From: CAZFGK01 sp964518635 | GTDB lineage: Bacteria; Zixibacteria; MSB-5A5; GN15; FEB-12 | Assembly (NCBI GenBank): GCA_964518635.1 | Contig: CAZFGK010000005.1 | Coordinates: forward strand, 66,548-130,547 | DNA: 64,000 nt | Direction: 5' to 3' | Shown: piece after piece, positions 17,110-26,239 of the stretch | How positions within the stretch are numbered: position 1 is the first letter of the stretch | How the letters are laid out: every line of letters begins with the position of its first letter | Notes under the pieces: generated by a model | What the model saw: the letters and a program-made list of their open reading frames with translations, nothing else | Told to the model about the DNA's origin: nothing | Databases searched by the model: none | Translations under genes and position numbers: made by a program

Positions 17110-18063
17110 ATGAAAGTAATCATCCCCGGCGGAACAGGACATATCGGGCGGATTCTCGCCAGATCATTTCATGCCAAGTCTTGGGATACCGTCATCCTGA
17201 GCAGACGTCCCACGCAGCTTCAACAAGGTCGCAACGTCCTCTGGGATGGAAAGAGCGTCGGTGGATGGAAGAGCGAAATCGATGGTGCCGATCTCGTCAT
17301 CAATCTCGCGGGGAAGAGTGTCAATTGCCGCTACCATGCAGCTAATCTCGACGAAATGATGTCCTCTCGTATCGACTCAACTCTCGCTATTGGACAAGCC
17401 ATCTCGGAATCAAAATCTCCACCCCCCGTCTGGTTGCAGATGAGCACCGCGACAATCTACGCGCATCGCTACGACGCCCCCAACGACGAATCGACTGGTA
17501 TCATCGGCGGCAATGAACCGGATGCGCCAGCTCTTTGGGCAAAGAGTATCGAAATCGCGAAGGAATGGGAGCGCGCGACGAATATCTTTGAAACACAATC
17601 GACTCGAAAAGTCATCCTGCGAACGGCGATGGTGATGAGCCCGGAGCCGGGGGGTGCGCTCGCTCCACTCACGAATCTTGTCCGGTTTGGCCTTGGCGGA
17701 AAGATCGGGGATGGTCGTCAGTACATGTCATGGATTCATGATGTCGATTTTGTTCGCGCGATCTGGTTCTTGTATGAAAATCAGAATTGCACCGGCATCT
17801 ACAATCTTTCGTCCCCGTCACCTTTGCCGCAAGAAGAGTTTATGCGGGTCTTGCGAAAAGCATGGGGAAGTCCGATTGGTCTTCCGGCAACAAAGTGGAT
17901 GCTGGAGATCGGGACATTTCTTCTTCGCACGGAGTCAGAACTTGTGTTGAAAAGCAGAAGAGTGATTCCCGCGCGTTTGTCGAGTCATGGCTTTAGCTTT
18001 CAATTTTCATCGTGGCACGAGGCAGCATTGGATTTGGCCAAACGGGCAAGGATGTCATCATGA
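17110..18063 (+). CDS. TIGR01777 family NAD(P)-dependent epimerase-like SDR
   Basis: This 317-residue extended SDR has the Rossmann loop PGGTGHIGR at residues 5-13, VINLAGKSV as the second nucleotide contact, and a C-terminal SSPSPLPQEEFM block typical of the YfcH/SDR39U1 family. The family is widespread and its substrate is unknown. The gene follows the repeat island without a clear promoter. Its TGA overlaps the ATG of the next gene (ATGA), so they are co-translated. Confidence 0.9.
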   Translation: MKVIIPGGTGHIGRILARSFHAKSWDTVILSRRPTQLQQGRNVLWDGKSVGGWKSEIDGADLVINLAGKSVNCRYHAANLDEMMSSRIDSTLAIGQAISESKSPPPVWLQMSTATIYAHRYDAPNDESTGIIGGNEPDAPALWAKSIEIAKEWERATNIFETQSTRKVILRTAMVMSPEPGGALAPLTNLVRFGLGGKIGDGRQYMSWIHDVDFVRAIWFLYENQNCTGIYNLSSPSPLPQEEFMRVLRKAWGSPIGLPATKWMLEIGTFLLRTESELVLKSRRVIPARLSSHGFSFQFSSWHEAALDLAKRARMSS

Positions 18064-18548
18064 TACGACTTGCGATTACATCCGACATGGACGAAATCTA
18101 CCTCATGGGCTACGACGTATGGGGGGAAGGGGAACCAATAGATGCCTATCTTGAAATCTGTCGCAATGCACCGAAATACAAGCGAGGGAGATGGTTTGTC
18201 TTGACGGATGAACAGGGGGAAGTAGTCTCTTCGCCCATTGTCTACAGAGGCACATTCAATCTAGAGGCTCCTGCTGCTGGTATAGGTTCGATAGCCACTC
18301 CAGGTGCACTGCGTAGAAGAGGATACGCCGCGCATCTTGTGCGAGGTGTACTTGATCTGTTGACGCAGGAAGGGGCGCATCAGGTCTATCTCTTCTCAGA
18401 TATTTCGCCTGAGTACTACGAAAAACTGGGCTTCAGAAAACTGCCACCTGACTTTCAGAAATACCCGGAATCGATCTGTATGGTGTGGGGTAGAGAAGTG
18501 GAAGATTTTGCAAGTGAGGAGAACTTCGCGCCCCCAACGTATTTTTGA
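18060..18548 (+). CDS. GNAT family N-acetyltransferase
   Basis: The ATG at 18060 overlaps the upstream stop and gives 162 residues beginning MIRLAITSDMDEIY. The acetyl-CoA loop is GSIATPGALRRRGYAAHLVRG, with the R-R-x-G-Y/A pattern, and the terminal YLFSDISPEYYEKLGF matches the last GNAT strands. The fold resembles Eis-like or EF_1021-type GNATs. The acceptor is unknown. The longer frame starting at 18012 is rejected because it would overlap the epimerase by 52 bases. Confidence 0.85.
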   Translation: MIRLAITSDMDEIYLMGYDVWGEGEPIDAYLEICRNAPKYKRGRWFVLTDEQGEVVSSPIVYRGTFNLEAPAAGIGSIATPGALRRRGYAAHLVRGVLDLLTQEGAHQVYLFSDISPEYYEKLGFRKLPPDFQKYPESICMVWGREVEDFASEENFAPPTYF

Positions 18549-18613
18549 AGTGAGAAGAGAGCGATTTGTAGTCGGTCAGTATGAATCGAAGTAGCGAGTA
18601 GCTGGGAGCAGAT

Positions 18614-19609
18614 TTAAGGGAGAATCCTCTCCGATTTCAAAAAAGAAATTAACGAATCGTTGAATCGTTGCGCTCCGGCAACTGTCGGATGGTTGTTGTC
18701 GACAAATTCTGTCATGGTATTCAGAACTATCTGGTCATTAAAATCGACAAATCGAATTCCCAATTCTTTCGCAATCTCATGAAATTCACTGATAATTTCA
18801 TCGTAGTTCGTGAAGCTCGCTCGTAACTCAGTTGGAATGGGAATAAGGAGTAGCAGCACTTCGGAGTCATTATTTTTCAGAAGTGCAACGAGTTTTCGCA
18901 GATGGTTTGTTTGGTTTTCTGAAATCTTGATTCTCTTCCGGGGAAAAGAGCGCGGCGTGATAGTGTCGAGTACGCCCACATATTCCACATATCCACCGGG
19001 AATATATTTATCAAACACAGGAACTTGTACTGGCGAGTTTTCGGGACCTGGGTGCGTCCAGTCGGTGAGGCGCATAACAAGGGAATTGAATGCAAGAAAG
19101 TTATGTGTTGCAAGAGTCATCTCTATCAAATCTCCGGAGATTTTCAGATTAGGTAATAGGTCAATGATTGCTTCCTCTCCCCCAGTCATGTACACAGGTG
19201 GAAACATCTCAATGATGGTGAGTTTCGGTTTCAAACGTGGGATGTGATCGCGAAACAGATAGTAACTGTTCAGTGGAGATTGTGCACGCGAGCCAGCATT
19301 AAATGAAGTGTATCCGGCTGCTTCAAACTTGCGAGTGTCAAACCCTCGATAGCACTGCGAGGAGCCAAGAAAGAGCAGGTCGACCTGACCAGTTTTTTCA
19401 AGCTCGCGGAACCTTAGCATGCTAGTGTCTCCACGAGTTCCAAGTTCCACGCGGATATTGGTGAAGGTTCGAAGCATTTTCTGCAAGGGGGCCGGCCCGT
19501 TTTGGGCAATTACGAGTAGGGCAATCCAGAGGAACATCGTGATACACAGTGCCAATCCAATCTTCTTAACAAAGCGAGGAATCATTGAAGGTTCTGGTGT
19601 TTCTTTCAT
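18614..19609 (-). CDS. SGNH-type hydrolase/acyltransferase partner of MBOAT
   Basis: This 331-residue protein has one N-terminal membrane segment (IGLALCITMFLWIALLVIAQ, about 12-31) and an SGNH-like periplasmic domain. The nucleophile block is LLFLGSSQCYRGFD, a second block has FNAGSRAQSP, and the C-terminal Asp/His motif is VDNNHPTVAGAQRFND. It starts one base after the MBOAT stop. Such pairs (compare AlgI-AlgX/J, DltB-DltD, PatA-PatB) move an acyl group across the membrane and attach it to a cell-surface glycan or polymer. The target polymer is not identifiable here. Confidence 0.8.
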   Translation of the reverse strand: MKETPEPSMIPRFVKKIGLALCITMFLWIALLVIAQNGPAPLQKMLRTFTNIRVELGTRGDTSMLRFRELEKTGQVDLLFLGSSQCYRGFDTRKFEAAGYTSFNAGSRAQSPLNSYYLFRDHIPRLKPKLTIIEMFPPVYMTGGEEAIIDLLPNLKISGDLIEMTLATHNFLAFNSLVMRLTDWTHPGPENSPVQVPVFDKYIPGGYVEYVGVLDTITPRSFPRKRIKISENQTNHLRKLVALLKNNDSEVLLLLIPIPTELRASFTNYDEIISEFHEIAKELGIRFVDFNDQIVLNTMTEFVDNNHPTVAGAQRFNDSLISFLKSERILP

Positions 19610-19610
19610 A

Positions 19611-21050
19611 TTAAAACTGGAAGTAGATGAAATCTACTTCTCCAAAGTTTCCGAACAAAAGAATGAGAAGCGCGACGGTCACATACGATCCCCACCGAAG
19701 ACCGACAGGCCAATGCCCGACCTCCAATGCGTGATGACGCTCCCGCTGGAGCCATTCGCAGCCAAGCAACAGCAACGAGAACAAAACGGCCTGAAGATAG
19801 TTGGTGTGGTAAAGGGAGTGATCGAAATACGGTCCAGACGCAATTCTTTTCAGATACTGAAAGGCATGGGACAACGAATCGGCGCGAAAGAAAATCCACC
19901 CAATTAGTACCAGCACAAAGGTGGCTCCCATTGAAAAGAACTCACCGATTGAGGGAACTAAGCGGCCGTGTGCGACGGAGGTACTATGCTGTTTATGTTT
20001 ATCCAGCAGCATCAAAGGGACATAGTAAAGTCCATGCAACAGTCCCCAGAGGATGAAAGTCCAATTTGCTCCATGCCAGAATCCACTTATAGTAAAAGTT
20101 AGAATGATATTTCTCATTCTGGTAAGTCTGGTTGTTCTGCTACCGCCAAGAGGAATAAAGACATAATCGCGAAACCATGACGACAAGGAGATATGCCATC
20201 GGCGCCAGAATTCACCTATGTCTCTCGAAAAATAGGGGAACGCAAAGTTACGCATGAGTTCAAAACCGAACAATCTTGCACATCCGATTGCAATGTCAGA
20301 GTATCCTGAGAAATCGCCGTAAATTTGAATTGCAAAGAGGAATGCGCCGACGACAAGCAGTATGCTGTCCTGCGACTCTGTATTCGAAAAGATGGTCGAT
20401 ACAAGACCGGCTGCGGTATCTGCGACAACCATCTTCTTGAAGAAACCCCAGAGCATCTGACGAACTCCGTCACGGGCTTTGTCAAAATCAAAATGACGGG
20501 CGATGCCAAATTGAGGGAGCAAATTACTGGCGCGTTCAATGGGGCCGGCGACGAGCTGAGGAAAGAATGAGACAAATGCAAAATAGTCGACGATGTTTTT
20601 CGTGGGTACAAGATGCCTTCGGTACACATCAATGGCATAACTCATACTCTGAAAGGTGTAGAATGATATTCCAACAGGGAGTATGATCTGCAAAGAAGGG
20701 AGATTGGGTTGCATTCCCAGCGAGGTCAAAAGTGCTGCAAATGAATGGATGAAGAAATTGAAATACTTGAAAAATCCGAGAATGGTAAGGTTAGACGCCA
20801 TCGACAAGAGCATGACCTTTTTGCGATAGCTGTTGTCCGAAGAGCTATGGATCGCAAGACCGGCGAAGTAGTCAATAACAGCGCTGAACACAAGAAGCCC
20901 GAGAAATCGAAAATCCCACCAGCCATAGAATAGAAAGCTGGCGGCAAGTAGCCAGATATTCTGGAACTGCAGAGATCGCCTACCGAGCCACCAGTAGCCA
21001 AAAAACACAGCCGGCAGGAAGAAAATAAATGTGATCGAATTGAAGAGCAT
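19611..21050 (-). CDS. MBOAT family O-acyltransferase (AlgI/DltB-like)
   Basis: This 479-residue protein has about 11 membrane segments. Family motifs are FPQLVAGPIERASNLLPQF, GEFWRRWHISLSSWFRDYVFIPLGG, and the catalytic-His region ISGFWHGANWTFILWG. This matches the AlgI/PatA group that transfers acetyl or other acyl groups from cytoplasmic donors to a periplasmic partner. The coupled downstream SGNH protein is the expected partner. No polysaccharide synthesis genes are adjacent, so the acceptor remains open. Confidence 0.93.
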   Translation of the reverse strand: MLFNSITFIFFLPAVFFGYWWLGRRSLQFQNIWLLAASFLFYGWWDFRFLGLLVFSAVIDYFAGLAIHSSSDNSYRKKVMLLSMASNLTILGFFKYFNFFIHSFAALLTSLGMQPNLPSLQIILPVGISFYTFQSMSYAIDVYRRHLVPTKNIVDYFAFVSFFPQLVAGPIERASNLLPQFGIARHFDFDKARDGVRQMLWGFFKKMVVADTAAGLVSTIFSNTESQDSILLVVGAFLFAIQIYGDFSGYSDIAIGCARLFGFELMRNFAFPYFSRDIGEFWRRWHISLSSWFRDYVFIPLGGSRTTRLTRMRNIILTFTISGFWHGANWTFILWGLLHGLYYVPLMLLDKHKQHSTSVAHGRLVPSIGEFFSMGATFVLVLIGWIFFRADSLSHAFQYLKRIASGPYFDHSLYHTNYLQAVLFSLLLLGCEWLQRERHHALEVGHWPVGLRWGSYVTVALLILLFGNFGEVDFIYFQF

Positions 21051-21102
21051 CTAGGGCGAACATAGTTCAAAATTCCATGGATCGCCAGAGTCAACATGGA
21101 GT

Positions 21103-23382
21103 TTACACAGACACCACCGCCAAAAGAAAATCAATCAGTTTGCGGGTCCCATCTTTTCCTTCGGGGCCGACCTCCATATGAGGACCGACACAGGATGGGC
21201 AGCCATTCTTGCAATGGCATTTTGATACGTGCAAACGACAGGCATCAAGCAATTGTTCTCGTTCGTGAAAGAGTTTGTCAGTGAGTCCCACACCGCCGGG
21301 GATATTTTCGTAGATGTATATAGTCGGCTGCTCAGTAAACGGCGCGCGTACTTGGGAGATCGAACGAAGATCACGAATGTCACACATCACCCAGAGTGGT
21401 GCAATTTGTCCAAACAGATTGGCAAGTCCGCGCAACGCGCCACTGAATGCTGATTGCGGCATCTGTAGATTCATGGCAATATCACCGGGGAATGCAAACC
21501 AGACGGCGTGAGTGTGCATTTCAAGTTCCGGCAATTTCAATTCACCCGAACCGATATTTTCATGGGTGTGAAACCGAATCTTCTTGAATAGAACTGTCGT
21601 GCAGGTTACAGACACTTCCCCCGCTTGTACGGCTGCACCATCCATGAGGCGGTCTTCATGATTGACCGTCAGCACTTTCAAATCTGATTTCGTTTCGGCG
21701 TCGGTGTAGTAGTCGACGGCGACTTCCTTCACATACGCTTTCTTCCCCTCCCAGTCGAGTTTCGTGACCTGAAACTGCTCAGCACCGTGAAGATAAATTG
21801 CTTCAGGATGCAGAAAGACCGGAGCAGAGAACCAGTCGACCTCACCGATCACGCGGCTGTTATCACTCTCATTCAGGATAACAAAATTGTCTGGGGAGGC
21901 AGAACGAAGGGAGACCTGTTGTGCAGGATAAATTTCAGATGACCAGTGGTAGCGATCATTCGACTTTCGCACAATCTGTTCATCGGCAAGGTAGTCGAGT
22001 ATCTCCTGATTCGAATTTCCATCGGCAAGCTCTTCACTTCCAAATGGCAGTTCGAATGTCGCACATTTCAGATGATTGGTACGGATAATCAGATTGTCGG
22101 GATCGATGACTCCATTTTCGGGTGCACGATCAAAGAGATACTCCGGTTCGCTGTTGAGGAACTGATTGATCGCAGTCGAATTGCAGACCAGAATCGCGAC
22201 GGAACGCCCATGCCGTCGTCCTGCGCGTCCGATCTGCTGCCAGAGAGAAGCGACCGTACCGGGATAGCCGACGACAATCGATACATCCAATCCGCCTACA
22301 TCAATTCCAAGTTCGAGGGCATTGGTCGATACCACGCCGGTGATTTCACCTTTGCGTAGCCCTTGTTCGATTCGTCGGCGTTCATTGGGGAGATAGCCAC
22401 CGCGATATCCGGCGATTTCGAGTCCCTGTCCAAAGCTTCCGGCGAGCTCACGCCTGAGATAGGTGAGGATGATCTCGACGTAGAGACGGTAATGCGCGAA
22501 GACAATAGTCTGTACTTTGTTTCGAAGAAAGAGCGCGGCGATACGTGTCGCTTCATTGACTGCAGATTTGCGAATTCCCAGTTGTTCGTTGACCACTGGT
22601 GGATTGTAGACGATCACATGCCGCTCACCGGATGGGGCACCATTTTCAGAAATCAAATCAATTGGTCTGCCGATGATTCGTGAGGCAAGCTCCTTCGGGT
22701 TCGCGATAGTCGCACTGCAGCAGATAAACTGTGGGGAAGAGCCATAGAACGCACAGAGGCGCATCAGTCGCCTGATGACATTGGCTAAGTGCGAGCCAAA
22801 CACGCCGCGATAGTGATGAACTTCATCGATCACGACATACTGAAGATTCTCGAACAGCTTGATCCATTTAGTATGATGCGGAAGTATCCCTGCATGCAGC
22901 ATGTCGGGGTTGGTCATGACAATATGCCCGGCTGCGCGGATTGCACGGCGGGCATCCTGAGGAGTGTCGCCGTCGAAGGTGAATGTACGTATATCGATCT
23001 CAAGTGCCTGAATTACTCCGTACAATTCGCTCAACTGATCCTGAGCAAGGGCTTTGGTCGGGAAGAGATACAATGCGCGGGCATTCGGGTCTTCAATCAC
23101 TGATTGCAACACCGGCAGATTAAAGCAGAGAGTCTTACCTGACGCTGTCGGGGTGACCACGACATAATCTGCCCCCTGACGGGCTTTCTCGCATGCCTGT
23201 GCCTGATGGGAATAGAGTGACCTGACTCCACGCTCATTGAGGGAACGAACAAGTCGTGGATCTAGCCATGAGGGAAACGGCGAACTCTTTGCCTCTCGTG
23301 CTGGAATCACCCGCCAATGAGAAAACGACGTGGCGATAGAGGGATCGTTTTTGAGTTGATCGAGAATCTGTTCGAGGGTCAT
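21103..23382 (-). CDS. DEAD/DEAH-box helicase with DUF1998 (MrfA/YprA-like)
   Basis: This is a 759-residue SF2 helicase. Motif I is VTPTASGKTLCFNLPV (about 77-92), motif II is VIDEVHHYRGVFGSH, motif III is CCSATIANP, motif V is VSTNALELGIDVGGLD, and motif VI is QQIGRAGRRHG. The C-terminal DUF1998/MrfA zinc-binding domain shows four cysteines in SKCHCKNGCPSCVGP. MrfA of Bacillus subtilis is a 3'-5' helicase in repair of mitomycin-C damage, so a DNA-repair role is likely. It overlaps nothing; the archaemetzincin-like gene ends 10 bases before its start, so the two may be co-transcribed. Confidence 0.93.
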   Translation of the reverse strand: MTLEQILDQLKNDPSIATSFSHWRVIPAREAKSSPFPSWLDPRLVRSLNERGVRSLYSHQAQACEKARQGADYVVVTPTASGKTLCFNLPVLQSVIEDPNARALYLFPTKALAQDQLSELYGVIQALEIDIRTFTFDGDTPQDARRAIRAAGHIVMTNPDMLHAGILPHHTKWIKLFENLQYVVIDEVHHYRGVFGSHLANVIRRLMRLCAFYGSSPQFICCSATIANPKELASRIIGRPIDLISENGAPSGERHVIVYNPPVVNEQLGIRKSAVNEATRIAALFLRNKVQTIVFAHYRLYVEIILTYLRRELAGSFGQGLEIAGYRGGYLPNERRRIEQGLRKGEITGVVSTNALELGIDVGGLDVSIVVGYPGTVASLWQQIGRAGRRHGRSVAILVCNSTAINQFLNSEPEYLFDRAPENGVIDPDNLIIRTNHLKCATFELPFGSEELADGNSNQEILDYLADEQIVRKSNDRYHWSSEIYPAQQVSLRSASPDNFVILNESDNSRVIGEVDWFSAPVFLHPEAIYLHGAEQFQVTKLDWEGKKAYVKEVAVDYYTDAETKSDLKVLTVNHEDRLMDGAAVQAGEVSVTCTTVLFKKIRFHTHENIGSGELKLPELEMHTHAVWFAFPGDIAMNLQMPQSAFSGALRGLANLFGQIAPLWVMCDIRDLRSISQVRAPFTEQPTIYIYENIPGGVGLTDKLFHEREQLLDACRLHVSKCHCKNGCPSCVGPHMEVGPEGKDGTRKLIDFLLAVVSV

Positions 23383-23392
23383 CTATCCGTAC

Positions 23393-23956
23393 TCAGACCA
23401 GGGTGTTGGTCAGAGAACGGCGGCAGATATCGCAGAAGCGTTCGGTCTTTTCGTCGATGTCCATCAGTTCCCGTCCATAGAAGTTCACACATCGTGGATT
23501 TCGGCAGGATGAGAGCTCGAACAACTTGGCCAGCAAATAGAGAGTTTCCTTGTACAGACGCGGGTAGATCCGAGTCTCATCATCCGGCAGGCCGTAAAAC
23601 TCCTGCCTGAGATGATAAAGAGACACCACCGCCGTGCCGGACAAGGGGTCGACGCTGCTCATCACCGTATTCTTGTCCGGCAAATAGAGGTCTTCTTCGC
23701 AAATCGCAATCACTTTCTCACGGCTGTTGGCTTTGCTTCGTTCGACCTTTGATAAAAGCACCTGGGCGTAGTATTGATTCCGGACGACGTTAAATGCCTC
23801 GCCGGGCATTTTCATTCCTTTGAGGATGTCGACCGAACGATTGAAAATCGGTCCCAGATTCGATGCCAGCTTGTTGACCATCATGAAATCGACTTCACCA
23901 AGCGGCACGACGACAATCTTTGACTTGAGAATACTGACACCTACAACCGGGCTCAT
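23393..23956 (-). CDS. Archaemetzincin-like protein with lost catalytic zinc site
   Basis: From the ATG at 23956 (preceded by GGAGG) the product is 187 residues and matches the archaemetzincin (AMZ) family along its length: RNQYYAQVLL (59-68), EEDLYLPDKN (87-96), TAVVSLYHLR (108-117). In active AMZ the motif KExxHELGHxxGxxHC binds zinc; here residues 136-151 read KETLYLLAKLFELSSC, so all three His and the Glu are replaced. The four structural cysteines (C151, C156, C175, C178) remain. It is therefore likely a non-catalytic pseudo-protease. It is translationally coupled (ATGA) to a small membrane protein. Confidence 0.8.
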   Translation of the reverse strand: MSPVVGVSILKSKIVVVPLGEVDFMMVNKLASNLGPIFNRSVDILKGMKMPGEAFNVVRNQYYAQVLLSKVERSKANSREKVIAICEEDLYLPDKNTVMSSVDPLSGTAVVSLYHLRQEFYGLPDDETRIYPRLYKETLYLLAKLFELSSCRNPRCVNFYGRELMDIDEKTERFCDICRRSLTNTLV

Positions 23957-24219
23957 CCCCCCCCTCCGTTTCGTCTGCCGAGGTAGGCCAGAATCAGGCA
24001 GGTGAGCAAAATCCCCCCCGAGCTTCCGTTCGAGAGAGCTGCCAGACGCGGAGTGCATTCAACCGGGGAAGGATTCACTGGCAGGGGTTCCTGATCATAA
24101 TCAAGAATGCGCTCCGGTGATCGGGGATCGAGTCGGGACTTTGGGAAATATTCGGACTTGGCAGATACGTGAGCATCTGTCGGAAGGATGGAATGACTTT
24201 GTCGTTTCCGGTTCGCCAT
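23953..24219 (-). CDS. Small membrane-anchored protein coupled to pseudo-archaemetzincin
   Basis: This 88-residue frame begins MANRKRQSHS and ends in a TGA that overlaps the next ATG (ATGA), which argues that it is really translated. Residues 1-60 are hydrophilic, basic and Pro-rich. Residues 66-81 (SSGGILLTCLILAYLG) form one C-terminal membrane segment, followed by RRNGGGG. This is a tail-anchored or single-pass topology. I do not recognise the family. A longer frame reaching a TTG at 24300 exists but has no ribosome binding site. The function is unknown; it may tether the downstream protein. Confidence 0.6.
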   Translation of the reverse strand: MANRKRQSHSILPTDAHVSAKSEYFPKSRLDPRSPERILDYDQEPLPVNPSPVECTPRLAALSNGSSGGILLTCLILAYLGRRNGGGG

Positions 24220-24323
24220 AGGATTGGATACCAGCAGTCGTTTCGTAAATATAAACAGTCCGGCTGAAACGAAAGCCCCTTTTCTGGAGAAAAACTGCAA
24301 TTTTTGCGATGATTGTATGATTC

Positions 24324-24992
24324 CTAAGAGTTTGTGATGATTTCGACCGAGCGGGAAGTCCCCAGAAGGGTCGCCCCGGCGTTAAGCAATTGAGTTGCAT
24401 GAGCTTTTGTGGCAATGCCGCCCGAGGCCTTGATTGGGTAGTCGGGGTCGAGATCGCGTAAGAACGTGATCATCTCAACTGTCACCCCGCCAAAGAACCC
24501 CGTACCGGTCTTGAAGATGTTTACGCCGGAGTCTCGAACAATCTCAAACGCAAGTTTCCAGTACGCCTTGTCAAGAAGGGTAAGCTCGACAATACACTTT
24601 AGTTTTCGACGCGATGTCATGAGCTCTCGAATCGATTGGATACGAGTGCGAAGCAAAGAAGCATCCCCTTCGAGAAACATGTGAAGCGGCAGAACGAGAT
24701 CAACATGATCGGCACCATTCGCACAGCTTTCGTCAACCTCCATCTCGACTGCTTTCCAGTTCGACTGCCCAAGTGGAAAATTTGCAACAGACGCGACTGG
24801 TATCCCTGATCCGTGAAGTTCGCACACAGCCGTAGAGACCATCGATGGATTCACACAGACTGCCGCGAATCCAAACTGACTTGCCTCCTGGCAGAGCTTT
24901 GTGATATTAGAGGAAGTCGCATCCGGCTTGAGGCAGGTATGCTCAATCCGCTTAGCAATGGAATGATAAAATGAATCAGATTGCTCAACCAC
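24324..24992 (-). CDS. deoC: Deoxyribose-phosphate aldolase
   Basis: This 222-residue class I aldolase is of usual length. IEHTCLKPDATSSNI is the N-terminal signature, VCVNPSMV follows, the Schiff-base lysine lies in FKTGTGF (about 158-164), and KASGGI (about 185-190) holds the second active lysine. It cleaves 2-deoxyribose-5-phosphate to glyceraldehyde-3-phosphate and acetaldehyde. Its start overlaps the deoB stop by eight bases, so the two successive steps of deoxynucleoside salvage are co-translated. Confidence 0.95.
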   Translation of the reverse strand: MVEQSDSFYHSIAKRIEHTCLKPDATSSNITKLCQEASQFGFAAVCVNPSMVSTAVCELHGSGIPVASVANFPLGQSNWKAVEMEVDESCANGADHVDLVLPLHMFLEGDASLLRTRIQSIRELMTSRRKLKCIVELTLLDKAYWKLAFEIVRDSGVNIFKTGTGFFGGVTVEMITFLRDLDPDYPIKASGGIATKAHATQLLNAGATLLGTSRSVEIITNS

Positions 24993-26166
24993 GAAGATTC
25001 GATCGGAATGAGTTTCCGGGGAGAGTGTTCGGTATCATGAAACAATCGAGAATCGTCTTGGCTACATCTGAGAAGGTCGATCTCGTTCCCAATTCCATTC
25101 CTGGTTTCACACCCTTACCTGTGACCAGGAGAGGGACATACTCACGGGTATGATCAGTTGAATATGTGAGCGTCGGGTCGCAACCATGATCGGCTGTAAT
25201 AATTAGCAGGTCGTTTTCTTTGAGATGCGAACAGAGTTCCTGAATCTGACTATCGATCTGTTCAAGGGCCTTCGCGAATCCGTTCGGATCGTTGCGGTGC
25301 CCATACGATTGATCAAAATCGACCGCGTTTGCAAAAAACAGAGAATGGCGAGTATCATTTTTTGCGGAATCAATCAATGATCGCATGACTTCGTCATTGC
25401 CGCCCGCTTTGATCGATTCTGTCACACCTCGCCCACCGAAGAGATCATATATCTTGCCGATTGCGAGAACATCCCGACCATTTTTCACGAGAATATCGAG
25501 CAGTGTTTCAGAAGACGGAAGGCGTGAGAAGTCCTTACGACCTGCAGTACGTTTGAAATTTCCGACAGTCCCCTCGAATGGGCGTGCGATCACTCGACCG
25601 ACTTGATGTTGCCCACTGCATACGATTCGAGCAGTTCGACAGATACGATAAAGATCAGGGAGTGGATACAGGTCTTCATGCGCGGCAAGTTGAAAGACTG
25701 AATCGGCCGAGGTGTAGAGGATCAGTGATTTTGTACGGAGGTGTTCTTCACCAAGCCGGTCAATGATCTCAGTTCCACTGGCGGCAATATTTCCGATCGT
25801 CCTGACCTTTGCCTCACGTTCAAATCGTTCGACCAGATCAGAGGGAAAGCCATTTGGATAGACGGGAAGCGGTTCCGGAAGAATGTATCCCGCGAGTTCC
25901 CAGTGTCCGGTTGTCGAGTCTTTCCCCGGGGCTACTTCCGCCATCCGACCATACGCCGCATGCGCAGATACTTCAGATGAGACCCCTTTGATTGCTGCAA
26001 TTTTTCCTAGCCCCAGTGATTCAAGAAAGGGGAGTTTCAGCCCGTCGACGGCATGAGCGACATTCGGGATCGTCGCTGCGCCGACATCCCCATAGGATGC
26101 AGCATCCGGAAGTTCGCCGACTCCACAGGCATCAAGGATGAGAAGGATAACGCGATTGGTAACCAC
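24985..26166 (-). CDS. deoB: Phosphopentomutase
   Basis: This 393-residue member of the alkaline-phosphatase superfamily opens with RVILLILDACGVGELPDAA, contains the phospho-acceptor region PGKDSTTGHWELAG, and ends with the metal-binding ITADHGCDPT and STDHTREYVPLL. It converts (deoxy)ribose-1-phosphate to the 5-phosphate, supplying DeoC encoded directly after it. Together they let the cell use nucleosides as a carbon source. No nucleoside phosphorylase or DeoR-type regulator lies alongside. Confidence 0.96.
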   Translation of the reverse strand: MVTNRVILLILDACGVGELPDAASYGDVGAATIPNVAHAVDGLKLPFLESLGLGKIAAIKGVSSEVSAHAAYGRMAEVAPGKDSTTGHWELAGYILPEPLPVYPNGFPSDLVERFEREAKVRTIGNIAASGTEIIDRLGEEHLRTKSLILYTSADSVFQLAAHEDLYPLPDLYRICRTARIVCSGQHQVGRVIARPFEGTVGNFKRTAGRKDFSRLPSSETLLDILVKNGRDVLAIGKIYDLFGGRGVTESIKAGGNDEVMRSLIDSAKNDTRHSLFFANAVDFDQSYGHRNDPNGFAKALEQIDSQIQELCSHLKENDLLIITADHGCDPTLTYSTDHTREYVPLLVTGKGVKPGMELGTRSTFSDVAKTILDCFMIPNTLPGNSFRSNLRG

Positions 26167-26239
26167 GTGAGATGGTATGATCAGATGGGAAGCTCGAAAA
26201 GTAGAAAAAGTGAAGGCTTCTCAAGAAGTGAGGGAGCGG

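Noticed and set aside
18012..18059. Longer start of the GNAT gene
   Set aside because: It would overlap the epimerase by 52 bases; the ATG at 18060 makes the usual four-base overlap and the usual N-terminus.
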